Positions 24,887 through 33,855 of a stretch of DNA of 39,439 nt are shown in pieces. The notes beneath the pieces are model-generated. The model was not told the DNA's origin and did no database searches. It saw only the letters and a list, made by a program, of their open reading frames with translations. Position numbers and translations under genes: made by a program. The stretch is from Syntrophomonadaceae bacterium. GTDB taxonomy: Bacteria > Bacillota > Syntrophomonadia > Syntrophomonadales > Syntrophomonadaceae. Location of the stretch: the NCBI GenBank assembly GCA_028692415.1, contig JAQUXM010000001.1, positions 42,599 through 82,037 on the forward strand, written 5' to 3'. The first letter of the stretch is position 1, and each line of letters begins with the position of its first letter.

Positions 24887-25405
24887 TTATTCTTTTGGCT
24901 CCCGATTAATTATTTCATAAAGATAGGAACTGCCATCGTTGATTTGCAGGTATAAATGCTCTTCATCGATAAAAATCTTATGTTTCATATTCGTTTTTTG
25001 AAGCTGCCTGGCTATTTCTTCATCCAGCCAAATAAAGCGTTTATTAGCCAATGCTTCATATACTGCCGGTTGCATATCTTTGAATTTGTTTTGCAGACTG
25101 GTATTACGCTGGTCCTTAATAACTAGTTGGTAATCTCCGGGTTCCAAGCTAGCTTCCACTTTCTCAATTATCTTCTGGTATGGTTCTTGAATATCACTAA
25201 CCTTATTTAAGCTGACTTCTATTTCGTACTTCTGACCCTTCTCTTCAATATTTACGCTGCGTACGAGTTCTATCGTTTCTATTTGATGGGCTAAGGGTCT
25301 TTTAATACCCAGTTCTTTATAATAATAAAAGGCAGCTAATAATGCCCCTAAAGATAAAATCAGGGCAATTATTGAGATTAAAACCCTAAATTCATACTTT
25401 TTCAT
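24887..25405 (-). CDS. Hypothetical single-pass membrane protein paired with the FtsH-like protease
   Basis: About 172 aa from ATG 25405 (MKKYEFRV), which has GGAG upstream. The track's start 8 codons earlier has no ribosome site. One N-terminal transmembrane helix (ISIIALILSLGALLAAFYYY) and then a soluble domain predicted outside the membrane. The domain has alternating strands and charged helices (EIEVSLNKVSDIQEPYQKIIEKVEASLEPGDYQLVIKDQ). No family recognised. It ends 28 nt before the protease start. Because the protease lacks the usual extracytoplasmic domain, this protein might supply one, but that is inference. Confidence 0.68.
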   Translation of the reverse strand: MKKYEFRVLISIIALILSLGALLAAFYYYKELGIKRPLAHQIETIELVRSVNIEEKGQKYEIEVSLNKVSDIQEPYQKIIEKVEASLEPGDYQLVIKDQRNTSLQNKFKDMQPAVYEALANKRFIWLDEEIARQLQKTNMKHKIFIDEEHLYLQINDGSSYLYEIINREPKE

Positions 25406-25453
25406 TAAATTTCGCACTCCTTTTCCCATTTATTATAGCATAGGCGATAGTAG

Positions 25454-25617
25454 CAGAGCCTTGCTTAATATCTGGTAAAACCCCAATATATTAGCAAGGA
25501 AGCTCTGTCAACAAAGCCCGGACCGAACAAAATGAGTGAATAGCTGCGTTATTCACTCTTATTGCCCGGTCTGCCATATGCTTCATTGACATACTAAAGG
25601 CTCTGTTGCCCAGAGCC
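25454..25617. repeat. Hairpin-rich intergenic element between pgsA and the membrane-protein gene
   Basis: Three hairpins in 164 nt with no ORF. First: CAGAGC...GCTCTG with an inner CTTGCT/AGCAAG (25454-25507). Second: GACCG...CGGTC enclosing a 9-bp GAGTGAATA/TATTCACTC (25521-25571). Third: GGCTCTG/CAGAGCC (25599-25617). Arms of the first and third are similar, so alternative pairing is possible. Could be a decayed insertion, a MITE-like repeat or a structured RNA. Confidence 0.6.
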
Positions 25618-25693
25618 CCTCTTGCCGATTATTCAATTTAACCCTCATGCCCTATAAATAAAATATTTAATAAAAAGCATGAAGCATGGAATT

Positions 25694-25721
25694 CAACTCC
25701 CTACCCCTTACGCCTCACGCC
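25694..25721 (-). repeat. Four degenerate tandem heptamers
   Basis: Minus strand reads GGCGTGA, GGCGTAA, GGGGTAG, GGAGTTG with no gap, directly after the pgsA coding region. Low-complexity iterated heptamer; function unknown. Confidence 0.5.
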
Positions 25722-25727
25722 AAACAT

Positions 25728-26258
25728 TTATTTATGTAATTGGAAACGATAAAAATACTCCACCCCTGAAAGCAGAGTAATAAATACCGCAAAATACATC
25801 GCCCATGGTCCCAGCGGGATAGTGGTATAGGATTGATAGGCTTTTTCCAAAATTATCAGTAAAACCGCTATAATCTGGCTTACCGTCTTAATCTTGCCCA
25901 ACTTGCTGGCAGGGATAATGATCCCTTCTTCAGCTTTGACAATCCGCAATCCAGAAACCGCAAATTCCCGGCCCAGGATAACGATGGCGATCCAGCCTTG
26001 AATCCTTCCCAGTTCCACCAGAATTATTAATGCCGCCGTAATCAGAAGTTTATCTGCTATAGGATCCAGCACAGTACCTATTTTGGTTACTTGTTTCCAT
26101 TTTCTGGCCAGATAACCGTCCAAACTATCAGTAAGCGTAGCAACAATAAAAATTGTGGCCGCAAAGTAATCTCCATAGGGTATCCTGATCAGCAAAATGA
26201 TAACAAATACTGGAATTAGTATAATACGCAGGAGCGTAAGGCTATTCGGCAGGTTCAT
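25728..26258 (-). CDS. pgsA: CDP-diacylglycerol-glycerol-3-phosphate 3-phosphatidyltransferase
   Basis: Integral membrane enzyme making phosphatidylglycerol phosphate. The CDP-alcohol phosphotransferase signature DG-x2-AR-x8-G-x3-D-x3-D is intact (DGYLARKWKQVTKIGTVLDPIAD). Several hydrophobic helices. I choose ATG 26258 (MNLPNSLTLLRIILIP, 176 aa) over the track start because GGAG lies 9 nt upstream and the N-terminus matches the family. It overlaps the rimO 3' end by 17 nt, suggesting translational coupling. The order rimO-pgsA-cinA-recA is widely conserved in Firmicutes. Confidence 0.95.
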   Translation of the reverse strand: MNLPNSLTLLRIILIPVFVIILLIRIPYGDYFAATIFIVATLTDSLDGYLARKWKQVTKIGTVLDPIADKLLITAALIILVELGRIQGWIAIVILGREFAVSGLRIVKAEEGIIIPASKLGKIKTVSQIIAVLLIILEKAYQSYTTIPLGPWAMYFAVFITLLSGVEYFYRFQLHK

Positions 26259-27576
26259 CAGCCAATTCTCCAATCATGTCATAATTTCTTACTCCAACTA
26301 ATTGTACATCATAAAACTCACCTTTGGTTAAACGAGATTTACTTTTAACCACCGTAAGTCCATCAACTTCGGGAGCCTGGAAGTAACCCCTGCCGATATA
26401 CAGGTTTCTGCCAGACTGAGAGGAAATTAATATTTTTGCTTGCTTATTGAGCCGGGAGATATTTTTCCTGCGGCTAATTTTTTGCTGCAAGGTGGAAATT
26501 TCATGCAATCTATGCAGCTTGATTTCCTCATTGACTTGATCCGCCATAGCCGCCGCCGGGGTACCCTCTTCAGCAGCATAGGTAAATACGCCCAGGCAAT
26601 CAAATTCCATTTCCTCTATAAAATCATATAATTGTTTAAAATCAATCGCAGCTTCGCCGGGAAACCCTACCATAACCGTGGTCCTTAATACCAAATTACC
26701 AATGCGATGTCGCAGGCCGGCAATAAGGTCGCGCAGATAATTGACCTCATGCTGTCGGTTCATGAGCTTTAATATCTTATTGGAAGCATGTTGAATGGGA
26801 ATATCCAGGTAGGGGACTATTTTGTTTTCACCGGCCAGGACATCAAGCAACTCAGTATCAAGATGTACCGGATGCAGGTACATCAAGCGAATCCATTCCA
26901 GACCCTCAATTTTATTGATATCATTCAGTAATACAGGCAATACGGATTTACCATAAAGATCCAAGCCGTAAACACCTGTATCTTGTGCAACAAGTACAAG
27001 CTCTTTAATACCTCGTTTAGCCAAATCTTTGGCTTCATGCAATAATTCTTCAAGGGGTCTGGACCGGTGATTTCCCTTTATGGAAGGAATTGTACAGTAT
27101 GTACAGCGATTATTGCATCCTTCACTTATCTTTAAATAAGCCGATCCTGGAGGTGTGCTAAGAATGCGCGGTCCTTTTTCCACAAAGGTTTCAGGCAAAG
27201 GTCCGGTTGCTATAACCCGTTCTCCCTTTTCAACCCTTGCAATAATCTCATGAATTCTAGTCAAAGATGCAATTCCGGCTATTCCATCCAGCTCAGGCAG
27301 TTCATCAAGTAATTGCCCGCCGAATCTTTGCGTTAAACAACCGGTAGCTATCAGGTATTTTAATTTTCCCTGTTCTTTGAATTTTCCGGTTTCTATAATG
27401 GTATCAATGGCTTCTTCCTGAGCCGAATTAATAAAGCCGCAGGTATTAATTATCACAGCATCTGCATCCGCCAGGGAATTTGCTATTTTATATCCAGAAT
27501 TTTTTACTATCGCCATCATTATCTCAGTATCAACGCGATTCTTTGGACAGCCCAGACTAACAAAACCGATATTCAC
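26242..27576 (-). CDS. rimO: Ribosomal protein S12 methylthiotransferase RimO
   Basis: Radical-SAM enzyme adding a methylthio group to an aspartate of ribosomal protein S12. N-terminal UPF0004 domain with its three cluster cysteines (VSLGCPKNRVDTE C10, NTCGFI C46, ATGCLTQRF C80). The radical-SAM CxxxCxxC is CNNRCTYC (about 154-161), and a C-terminal TRAM domain begins near residue 375. MNIGFVSLGCPKN distinguishes RimO from MiaB. 444 aa. GTG start with GGAG 9 nt upstream. It overlaps pgsA and lies 6 nt after the RodZ-like gene. Confidence 0.96.
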   Translation of the reverse strand: MNIGFVSLGCPKNRVDTEIMMAIVKNSGYKIANSLADADAVIINTCGFINSAQEEAIDTIIETGKFKEQGKLKYLIATGCLTQRFGGQLLDELPELDGIAGIASLTRIHEIIARVEKGERVIATGPLPETFVEKGPRILSTPPGSAYLKISEGCNNRCTYCTIPSIKGNHRSRPLEELLHEAKDLAKRGIKELVLVAQDTGVYGLDLYGKSVLPVLLNDINKIEGLEWIRLMYLHPVHLDTELLDVLAGENKIVPYLDIPIQHASNKILKLMNRQHEVNYLRDLIAGLRHRIGNLVLRTTVMVGFPGEAAIDFKQLYDFIEEMEFDCLGVFTYAAEEGTPAAAMADQVNEEIKLHRLHEISTLQQKISRRKNISRLNKQAKILISSQSGRNLYIGRGYFQAPEVDGLTVVKSKSRLTKGEFYDVQLVGVRNYDMIGELADEPAE

Positions 27577-27582
27577 TCACTC

Positions 27583-28314
27583 TTACTCCTGTCCCGCACC
27601 CTGATTAACGGCTGAAAATTCCTTCTCTTTTACCTGGCCAGAATTTCCCAGCGGGGATTGCTTGATCCCATTATAAGTAATTTCAATGCCACCGGCATTA
27701 CCAGCTTTAAGGTATACTGATTTTTTCCCGACAAAGCTTCTTTCTTCACCTGCCACCAAAATACCCTCATATTGTGAAACGCCATCTACGACAATATGCA
27801 GCCAGCATTTTTTAATTGCCTTAATATCCAGCTGGACACCTTGTTCTTGGCTCGCAGTTGTTTTATCTTGGGGTTGCTTGGGATGTTGCACGTTTGGCTT
27901 AGTATCAGATTGGGGAAAAATATTTCTGATTCCACGTTCGCTAATAACCCCCGCCAGGTAATTCCCTGCCCAGATAACCAGCAAAAGAAAAATGATACCG
28001 GCTACGACATTTTTCCAGGGAATCCTATTTGGAGGATTGACCGGTTCAGTGTGAACAATAATAGGTTCTTCAGAATGACCCGTACCATAAGCCAAGCGTT
28101 TAAACTCGTTTACCATCTCATGCTCATCGAGGCTTAATAGTTTGGCATATCTTTTAACAAAGCCAGTGGCATAAACCTGGGGTGGAAGAGACGCAAATTC
28201 ATCATTCTCCATCATTTCCAGATAGTATTTTCTGATTTTAGTTTCCTCTTCAACTTTTTCCAGGGAATAGCCAATCTTTTCCCTTTCTTTCCGCAAGATT
28301 TCTCCCCACGGCAC
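27583..28314 (-). CDS. RodZ-like helix-turn-helix membrane protein
   Basis: Cytoskeleton/cell-shape-type protein. N-terminal HTH_25 domain (LRKEREKIGYSLEKVEEETKIRKYYLEMMENDEFASLPPQVYATGFVKRYAKLL), one transmembrane helix (VVAGIIFLLLVIWAGNYLAGV), and a C-terminal extracytoplasmic DUF4115 domain (KKCWLHIVVDGVSQYEGILVAGEERSF). The track's TTG start is fused to the Shine-Dalgarno (AGGAGTTG). The GTG at 28314, 9 nt from GGAG, is the better start (243 aa). The Bacillus counterpart YmfM lies in the same place upstream of pgsA. Confidence 0.88.
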   Translation of the reverse strand: MPWGEILRKEREKIGYSLEKVEEETKIRKYYLEMMENDEFASLPPQVYATGFVKRYAKLLSLDEHEMVNEFKRLAYGTGHSEEPIIVHTEPVNPPNRIPWKNVVAGIIFLLLVIWAGNYLAGVISERGIRNIFPQSDTKPNVQHPKQPQDKTTASQEQGVQLDIKAIKKCWLHIVVDGVSQYEGILVAGEERSFVGKKSVYLKAGNAGGIEITYNGIKQSPLGNSGQVKEKEFSAVNQGAGQE

Positions 28315-28369
28315 ATTAATCAACTCCTAATACAGAGCACGAAAAGTCTCTAAGCGTATTCTATTATTG

Positions 28370-29335
28370 CTATTGAATTGAAGCATTTCCGATGGCAATT
28401 CTAACTGCCTGCCGCAATGGATATCCACTGGCAATCCCATATATCAAACCTGCTAATAAAGAACACATTCCCTCGTTACCGGTAAAATTCTGATTGGGCA
28501 GCAATGGAAAGTCGTTTATAGCTTGATTATTATAACATAGCAAACGGCTACTGCCATCAGTAACAATGCAGTTTTGGTTACTACTTCCCTTGACCAAATC
28601 ATAGACCTTTTCCCCATAAAACTCCAAGCCTTTAGCGTCCTTTACTCCTAAAACCAGATAGGAATACTTGGACAGGTATTCCGGGATATCATCCGGGCAA
28701 TCCATGTACCGATAGGTACAGAAATATGGCAGTTTCTCCTCATCTTTCCCCAACGCTCTCCGGCAAATGTCCTCTTGAAATTGAGGTTCAACCAGCAGCC
28801 ACTCACAGTTAAAAGCAACCCATTCGCGAGTATCAATGGCCTTTTCATATTCATTATGGCTGAAGTTCTCTTCAAACATTAAAGCGTTATTAACGATAAC
28901 TTTGCGGCAACTCCTCTTTTCAGGGTGTTTATAAATATTAAACGTATCTATATTCTTTTCTTGAAGTTCATTAAGTATATTGCTGCCCAGATCATCATTA
29001 CCCAAAATGCTTATTAGTTTAACCCCTATACCGAAGTTGGTAAATACTCGGCCTATATCGAGGCCAAATCCACCATAGCCGATATCAACCCGGTGATTAT
29101 TATCCTCAGTATTGATACTGACCTTCATATAGCTTTCACCAACTATTACAATAGATACTTGTTCATTAAAAACATAACCCTTGCCAAGAATTACACCCTT
29201 TTTCATTAAATTGGATATATGCACAGCTACTGATGAACGGGTAATGCCAAATCGGCGAGACAACTCGTCCTGAGATATTAACGGTTCATTCTTCAAAACC
29301 TCAAATAGTTCCTTCTCCCTGGAAGTTAGTCTCAT
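28370..29335 (-). CDS. Winged-helix/PfkB-fold protein with altered kinase active site
   Basis: N-terminal winged helix (LTSREKELFEVLKNEPLISQDELSRRFGITRSSVAVHISNLMKKGVI, 1-50) fused to a ribokinase-like domain (VGESYMKV..., GGFGLDIGRVFTNFGIGVKLISILGNDDLGSNIL). Normal PfkB kinases carry a TGAGDAF anion hole with catalytic Asp; here the matching segment is FTGNEGMCSLLAGLIYG (about 284-300), so the Asp is replaced. It is therefore probably a ligand-sensing regulator rather than a kinase. It also stops early after AIGNASIQ. 321 aa. GAGGGG precedes ATG 29335. It sits between ftsK and the RodZ-like gene, where Bacillus has other genes. Confidence 0.82.
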   Translation of the reverse strand: MRLTSREKELFEVLKNEPLISQDELSRRFGITRSSVAVHISNLMKKGVILGKGYVFNEQVSIVIVGESYMKVSINTEDNNHRVDIGYGGFGLDIGRVFTNFGIGVKLISILGNDDLGSNILNELQEKNIDTFNIYKHPEKRSCRKVIVNNALMFEENFSHNEYEKAIDTREWVAFNCEWLLVEPQFQEDICRRALGKDEEKLPYFCTYRYMDCPDDIPEYLSKYSYLVLGVKDAKGLEFYGEKVYDLVKGSSNQNCIVTDGSSRLLCYNNQAINDFPLLPNQNFTGNEGMCSLLAGLIYGIASGYPLRQAVRIAIGNASIQ

Positions 29336-29377
29336 GGCTTTCCCCTCTAAAATCCAATTAAATCCTTCGCAATCATA

Positions 29378-31597
29378 CTAACATAGTTTATGGTTCGAGT
29401 ATAGTTTTTCCAATTGCTCATTATCTATCAAAACTTCGCGCTTTTTATTATTATCAAGTTCCGAAACCAAACCCCGTTCCTCCATCATGTCAACCAACCT
29501 GGCAGCTCTGGAATATCCAATGCGGAGCCTTCGCTGCAATAAAGAAACCGAGGCTTTCTTGCTTTCCACAAAAACTGTAACCGCGTCCCAGAATAACTCA
29601 TCCCCAAGGTCCTCTGACATTTGTTCCAGGGAAAGGGCTATTTCTGCAGCTTGATCATCATGGTTGGTCTCCATAACCTGTTGTTTAATAAAATCTACGG
29701 TGTTTTCTATCTCCTGGTCAGAAACATACGCCCCTTGCACCCGAAATGGTTTGGCGGCTCCTACCGGAAGAAACAGCATATCGCCTTTGCCCAGCAGTTT
29801 CTCAGCTCCGGCACAATCCAGAATAGTCCGGGAATCAACCTGGGAGGACACTGCAAAGGCTATCCGGGAAGGGATATTAGCCTTAATAATCCCGGTTACC
29901 ACATCAACTGAAGGGCGCTGGGTAGCCACAATTAGATGCATCCCGGCGGCTCTTGACATCTGGGCCAGGCGGCAGATGGAATCCTCAACTTCCAGTGGCG
30001 CAACCATCATCAGATCTGCCAATTCATCAATAATTATAACTATGTAAGGAAGTTTCTCTTTGGCAGTCTGATTATATCTTTGCATATCACGGACCCCCTG
30101 ATCGGCAAACAAGCGATATCTTTTCTCCATCTCTGTTACCATCCAGCGCAAAACCACCGAAGCCTTTTTAGGATCGGTAACTACCGGGGTCATAAGATGA
30201 GGTATGCCATTATATACTGCCAGTTCCACCATTTTAGGATCGATAAATACCAGTTTAAGCTCTTCTGGAGTTGCATTAAACAGCAATATCATAATTATAC
30301 AGTTAATGCAAACACTTTTTCCCGAACCGGTAGAACCAGCAATCAGCAAATGCGGCATCTCATTAAGTTTGGCTACCACGGTATTGCCGCTAATATCCTC
30401 ACCCAACGCAATGGCCAAGGGACTGTTTAATTGTTTAAAAACTGCCGATGAGAGAAGATTACGCAATCCTACGCTCATAACCTTGTGATTCGGCACCTCT
30501 ATCCCTATGGCTGATTTACCCGGTATCGGAGCTTCGATGCGAATCCCCTGAGCGGCCAGATTCATCTGCAAATCATCAGTAAGACTTAGTATGCGGCTAA
30601 CCTTGACGCCTGGAGCCGGAGTAAGCTCATAGCGAGTAACTGCCGGCCCGCAACTCACTTGGTTAACCCTGACCCCTATGCCAAAACTGGTGAAGGTATC
30701 CTCCAATATACTTATACTTTCTTTAATACTCTTCTCATCAACATTTCTATCCGTACTGACGGTATTCAACAATTCCAACGGCGGTCTTTGATAATCAACA
30801 CTGTTCCTTTTTGGGCTTGTGTTAATATCCGGATCTTCACCCCCAGTAATAAAGTTGAGCTTTAGCTGGGCATCCTTAGCAGTATCAACAACTGTTTCCG
30901 GAAGCACGGTTGGTTCCACGCTGTTGCTTATTATTAAAGGATCACTGGAAGAAACCGGATTGGAATTGCTCTCAGTCTGCGGTGTGTAATAAAAAAGATC
31001 GACCATCTTCGCAGCAATAAATTTACTCAAATCCGCCAACATGTTTCCAATTATCGCCATTGGCTTGTCTATAATCATTAAAACTGCCAGCACAAAAGTC
31101 AAACATAAAAATATTAACGCACCTATTTCCCCAACCAGTTTACCCAGTAATAAGGCCAGCCCGCCTCCCAGATATCCGCCTCCCATCCCCTTAAGTCCGG
31201 CTTCCCAGGAATCGAGGCCGCCTGGAATATCATAGAGGCTGATCCATAGTAATATCGCCAGATATAAAAGGCTGACTCCCCACATGCGAACTGACCAATA
31301 TTTTTTATTGATACCCATGTCAATAGACCAGATAAGGAGAAAGAAAGATATCAGCACAGCTCCGTTACCAAATACCAGTTCCAGTGCCTTCATTATGTAT
31401 TTGCCCAGAACCCCAATGAATTGGGTACTCTCAGGCATATTCTGAAATCTGCTGATACTTATATATACGAATACGGCCAGCATAAAGAGGGTTATGGATA
31501 TAACTTCCTTTTTGATGCCAACCGGAGGATTTTTAGGATTATGGTTCTCAATCCCGGCCCGCGACTTTTTTATCCTCTTTTTGCTTACTTCCGGCAT
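29378..31597 (-). CDS. ftsK: DNA translocase FtsK/SpoIIIE
   Basis: Septal motor that pumps DNA during division and, in spore-formers, into the forespore. N-terminal hydrophobic segments (about residues 30-190), a short linker, FtsK alpha/beta domains with Walker A GSTGSGKSV and Walker B YIVIIIDELADLMM, and a C-terminal gamma winged helix (ASVSLLQRRLRIGYSRAARLVDMMEERGLVS) that reads DNA polarity sequences. The ATG at 31597 is preferred: AGGAG lies 7 nt upstream, giving 739 aa; the track start precedes that site. The position after tepA-ylzJ is that of Bacillus spoIIIE, here with uppP inserted. Confidence 0.95.
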   Translation of the reverse strand: MPEVSKKRIKKSRAGIENHNPKNPPVGIKKEVISITLFMLAVFVYISISRFQNMPESTQFIGVLGKYIMKALELVFGNGAVLISFFLLIWSIDMGINKKYWSVRMWGVSLLYLAILLWISLYDIPGGLDSWEAGLKGMGGGYLGGGLALLLGKLVGEIGALIFLCLTFVLAVLMIIDKPMAIIGNMLADLSKFIAAKMVDLFYYTPQTESNSNPVSSSDPLIISNSVEPTVLPETVVDTAKDAQLKLNFITGGEDPDINTSPKRNSVDYQRPPLELLNTVSTDRNVDEKSIKESISILEDTFTSFGIGVRVNQVSCGPAVTRYELTPAPGVKVSRILSLTDDLQMNLAAQGIRIEAPIPGKSAIGIEVPNHKVMSVGLRNLLSSAVFKQLNSPLAIALGEDISGNTVVAKLNEMPHLLIAGSTGSGKSVCINCIIMILLFNATPEELKLVFIDPKMVELAVYNGIPHLMTPVVTDPKKASVVLRWMVTEMEKRYRLFADQGVRDMQRYNQTAKEKLPYIVIIIDELADLMMVAPLEVEDSICRLAQMSRAAGMHLIVATQRPSVDVVTGIIKANIPSRIAFAVSSQVDSRTILDCAGAEKLLGKGDMLFLPVGAAKPFRVQGAYVSDQEIENTVDFIKQQVMETNHDDQAAEIALSLEQMSEDLGDELFWDAVTVFVESKKASVSLLQRRLRIGYSRAARLVDMMEERGLVSELDNNKKREVLIDNEQLEKLYSNHKLC

Positions 31598-31718
31598 CAT
31601 ATTTCTCCTACCCATTACTATCCGGGATTATTACCTGATACAGACTTCGCTTGCAAGTTATTTATTCCTGCTTAACTGCATAAAAAGCCTCATAATAATA
31701 AATTGATAATACAGATTA

Positions 31719-32504
31719 TTAAAGCCAGAAATAATAATATAGCAAGGTAAGACTGCCGACTGTCCAGCAATAATAAGAAAAAACGGAAAGTCTGCCTCGG
31801 CGCACCATTTTCATTACTACCGCAATGGCAAAATAACCAAACAAAGCCGCAGTTAGGGGACCAACAATATAGGGCAAAACATTTTCGGCCGGAATCCCGT
31901 TCACAAATAGGTCCCTTAATTGAAATACTCCCGCCCCGATAATAACCGGAATGGAAAGCAGAAATGAATAGCGCGCGGCAAATTCCCGGTCCAAGCCCGA
32001 TATAAGACCGCCGGCGATGGTAGATCCCGATCTTGAGATCCCAGGGATTATAGCCAGGGCCTGAATAATGCCAATGAAAACGGCATCTTTGTATGAGGTT
32101 TCATCAGCTGTTTTTAGACCGAAATGTTGATGGGCAAGGTATTCGGAAATCTTAAGCAGCGCTCCGGTAATTAATAGTCCAATTCCAACCACCAGCAGAG
32201 ATTCGAAGGCCTGCTCAAAAAGCGGTGCCAGCAAAAACCCTGCCAGGCCGGCCGGTATACAACCCACAATAATCAACCAGCTCAAGCGGTCGAAAGGATG
32301 CTTGCAAATGTTGACAATATCATCCCGAAAGGCAATAAACACAGCCAGCAAAGTACCCAAATGAACCAGCACATCAAAAGTAAGCGGGCCTTCATTAAGC
32401 CCAAAAAGATGCTGGAATATAACCAGATGACCCGAACTGCTGACTGGCAAAAACTCGGTAAGTCCCTGAACAGCCCCTAAAACAAAGGCCTCTAAAGAAT
32501 TCAT
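31719..32504 (-). CDS. uppP: Undecaprenyl-diphosphatase (BacA/UppP)
   Basis: Membrane phosphatase regenerating undecaprenyl phosphate for wall synthesis; confers bacitracin tolerance when raised. Both signature regions are present: [14 protein letters not shown] and [18 protein letters not shown]. About eight hydrophobic helices. I use ATG 32504 ([10 protein letters not shown], 261 aa), as the six upstream track residues are the GGGGGGTGGGAG ribosome site. A TATAAT lies at 32536-32541 on the minus strand without a good -35. The 188-nt spacer to ylzJ is otherwise non-coding, so uppP may have its own promoter. Confidence 0.96.
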   Translation of the reverse strand: MNSLEAFVLGAVQGLTEFLPVSSSGHLVIFQHLFGLNEGPLTFDVLVHLGTLLAVFIAFRDDIVNICKHPFDRLSWLIIVGCIPAGLAGFLLAPLFEQAFESLLVVGIGLLITGALLKISEYLAHQHFGLKTADETSYKDAVFIGIIQALAIIPGISRSGSTIAGGLISGLDREFAARYSFLLSIPVIIGAGVFQLRDLFVNGIPAENVLPYIVGPLTAALFGYFAIAVVMKMVRRGRLSVFSYYCWTVGSLTLLYYYFWL

Positions 32505-32692
32505 CCCACTCCCACCCCCCAAAAATGCTTTATAAATTATAGCATATTACTGGAAAAGTAGTACTAGCAAGAGGATGAGGTGATGAAAAAAGTGGGTTGA
32601 TGTCAGCTTTTAACAACTCTTTCGGAAATACGCAGTCAGAAGTCAATGTAGACAAAGCCCTGTCCCTTGTCTGCTTATATCATTATAAGAAC

Positions 32693-32905
32693 CTACTCGT
32701 ATTGCAATTTTAATACCTTACCCGGTGAGTATTCGGAATTCATATAATCCATCGGGTCGGTGCTTAAGATGTCAACAACCTGCTGCTGCCCTGATGACAT
32801 AACTTCCGCGGTCAGGATTCCCCCGGATGAGAGGCGGTAATAGCGGCGTTCACTTTGGGGCAAGTGTGCCAGCAGTTCCAGGGGTTCGAGCATATAATAA
32901 ATCAT
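32693..32905 (-). CDS. ylzJ: YlzJ-like family protein
   Basis: Small protein of unknown function conserved next to tepA and spoIIIE in Firmicutes. 70 aa, starting [12 protein letters not shown], with the mid-region [31 protein letters not shown] and ending SPGKVLKL. No signal or membrane segment. The ATG overlaps the tepA stop (ATGA), with AGGGGAG upstream, so it is translated together with tepA. Identified mostly by size and gene order plus overall sequence feel. Confidence 0.82.
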   Translation of the reverse strand: MIYYMLEPLELLAHLPQSERRYYRLSSGGILTAEVMSSGQQQVVDILSTDPMDYMNSEYSPGKVLKLQYE

Positions 32906-33594
32906 TGCATAACTCCCCTGTCCATTAATTCATGCAATTTGTGAAGGGCATCGCTAAGCCCGCCTATGGCATCTATCAAACCACATTCAACCGCGTCTTT
33001 ACCCACCAGCACGGTGCCGATATCGCGGGCCAGATCACCGGTGCGAAACATTAATTCCCGGAATTTATCCCGGCTGATATTAGAGTGTTTGGTGGTGAAA
33101 TCAATGACCCTTTCCTGCATTTTATCAAGGTATTCAAAGGTGGCGGGTACCCCAATCACCAGGCCGGTTAATCTTATCGGATGAATGGTCATGGTAGCTG
33201 AAGGCGCGATGAGGGAATAATTGCTGCTTACCGCAATGCTGGAACCAATCGAATGACCTCCCCCCAAAACAATGGATACCGTAGGCTTAGACAGGCTGGC
33301 AATCATTTCTGCCAGCGCCAGGCCAGCTTCCACATCGCCACCCACTGTATTCAAAACCACCAGCAATCCTTTTATCTGAGGATTTTCTTCTATAGCCACC
33401 AGCTGAGGTATGATATGTTCATATTTAGTGGTCTTGTTCTGCGGTGGCAGTACCATGTGGCCTTCCACCTGACCGGTAATAACCAGGCAGTGTATATCGC
33501 TTTTAAAGCTTGGTATCTCAACCTGTCCCAATTCTTTAATATTGTTTAACTTTGGATCATTTTCGTTTTGTTGGGTACTCGGGTTTTGCTCCAA
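32902..33594 (-). CDS. tepA: ClpP-fold serine protease TepA
   Basis: ClpP-like serine protease (Bacillus TepA/YmfB); there linked to sporulation and protein translocation. Core: [22 protein letters not shown], then [13 protein letters not shown] with catalytic Ser, and [11 protein letters not shown] with His. [20 protein letters not shown] is a TepA hallmark. The track start (ATG 33660) lies against repeat copy C and has no Shine-Dalgarno. A TTG at 33594 has GGAAGGGAG 9 nt upstream and gives [13 protein letters not shown]..., 230 aa, resembling known family N-termini. I choose it. ylzJ overlaps downstream. Confidence 0.9.
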   Translation of the reverse strand: MEQNPSTQQNENDPKLNNIKELGQVEIPSFKSDIHCLVITGQVEGHMVLPPQNKTTKYEHIIPQLVAIEENPQIKGLLVVLNTVGGDVEAGLALAEMIASLSKPTVSIVLGGGHSIGSSIAVSSNYSLIAPSATMTIHPIRLTGLVIGVPATFEYLDKMQERVIDFTTKHSNISRDKFRELMFRTGDLARDIGTVLVGKDAVECGLIDAIGGLSDALHKLHELMDRGVMQ

Positions 33595-33662
33595 GTTACG
33601 CAACTCCCTTCCAATATACTTCTCTTCTTTAGCATCACCTTGCACCAGAAAATAATACATTT

Positions 33663-33798
33663 AACATCGGAAGAAAGTGCAGAGCAGTTTCTTTCACACC
33701 GTTGCAACGAGGCGGGGGATGAGAACCCGCCGCGCCTGTTTGGTTAATAGGAACCCGACCACTTAAAAAAGCGGGGGACATCTTTTCGCCTCGTTATA
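33663..33798 (+). repeat. Structured repeat, copy C (full length)
   Basis: 136 bp from AACATCGGAAG to CGCCTCGTTATA, between feoA and tepA. The first hairpin is weakened here (mismatches in GAAAGTGC and TTTCACACC); the outer AACGAGGCG/CGCCTCGTT stem is perfect. It carries a 2-nt insertion (CCGCGCCTG) relative to B and D. A GCCCAACTGG block follows at 33823, as beside copy B. The rest of the spacer is non-coding. Confidence 0.88.
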
Positions 33799-33855
33799 GA
33801 AAGCTTGCCTTTATGTTTTCTAGCCCAACTGGAGACGTTCATTTGTTGTGTTCTG

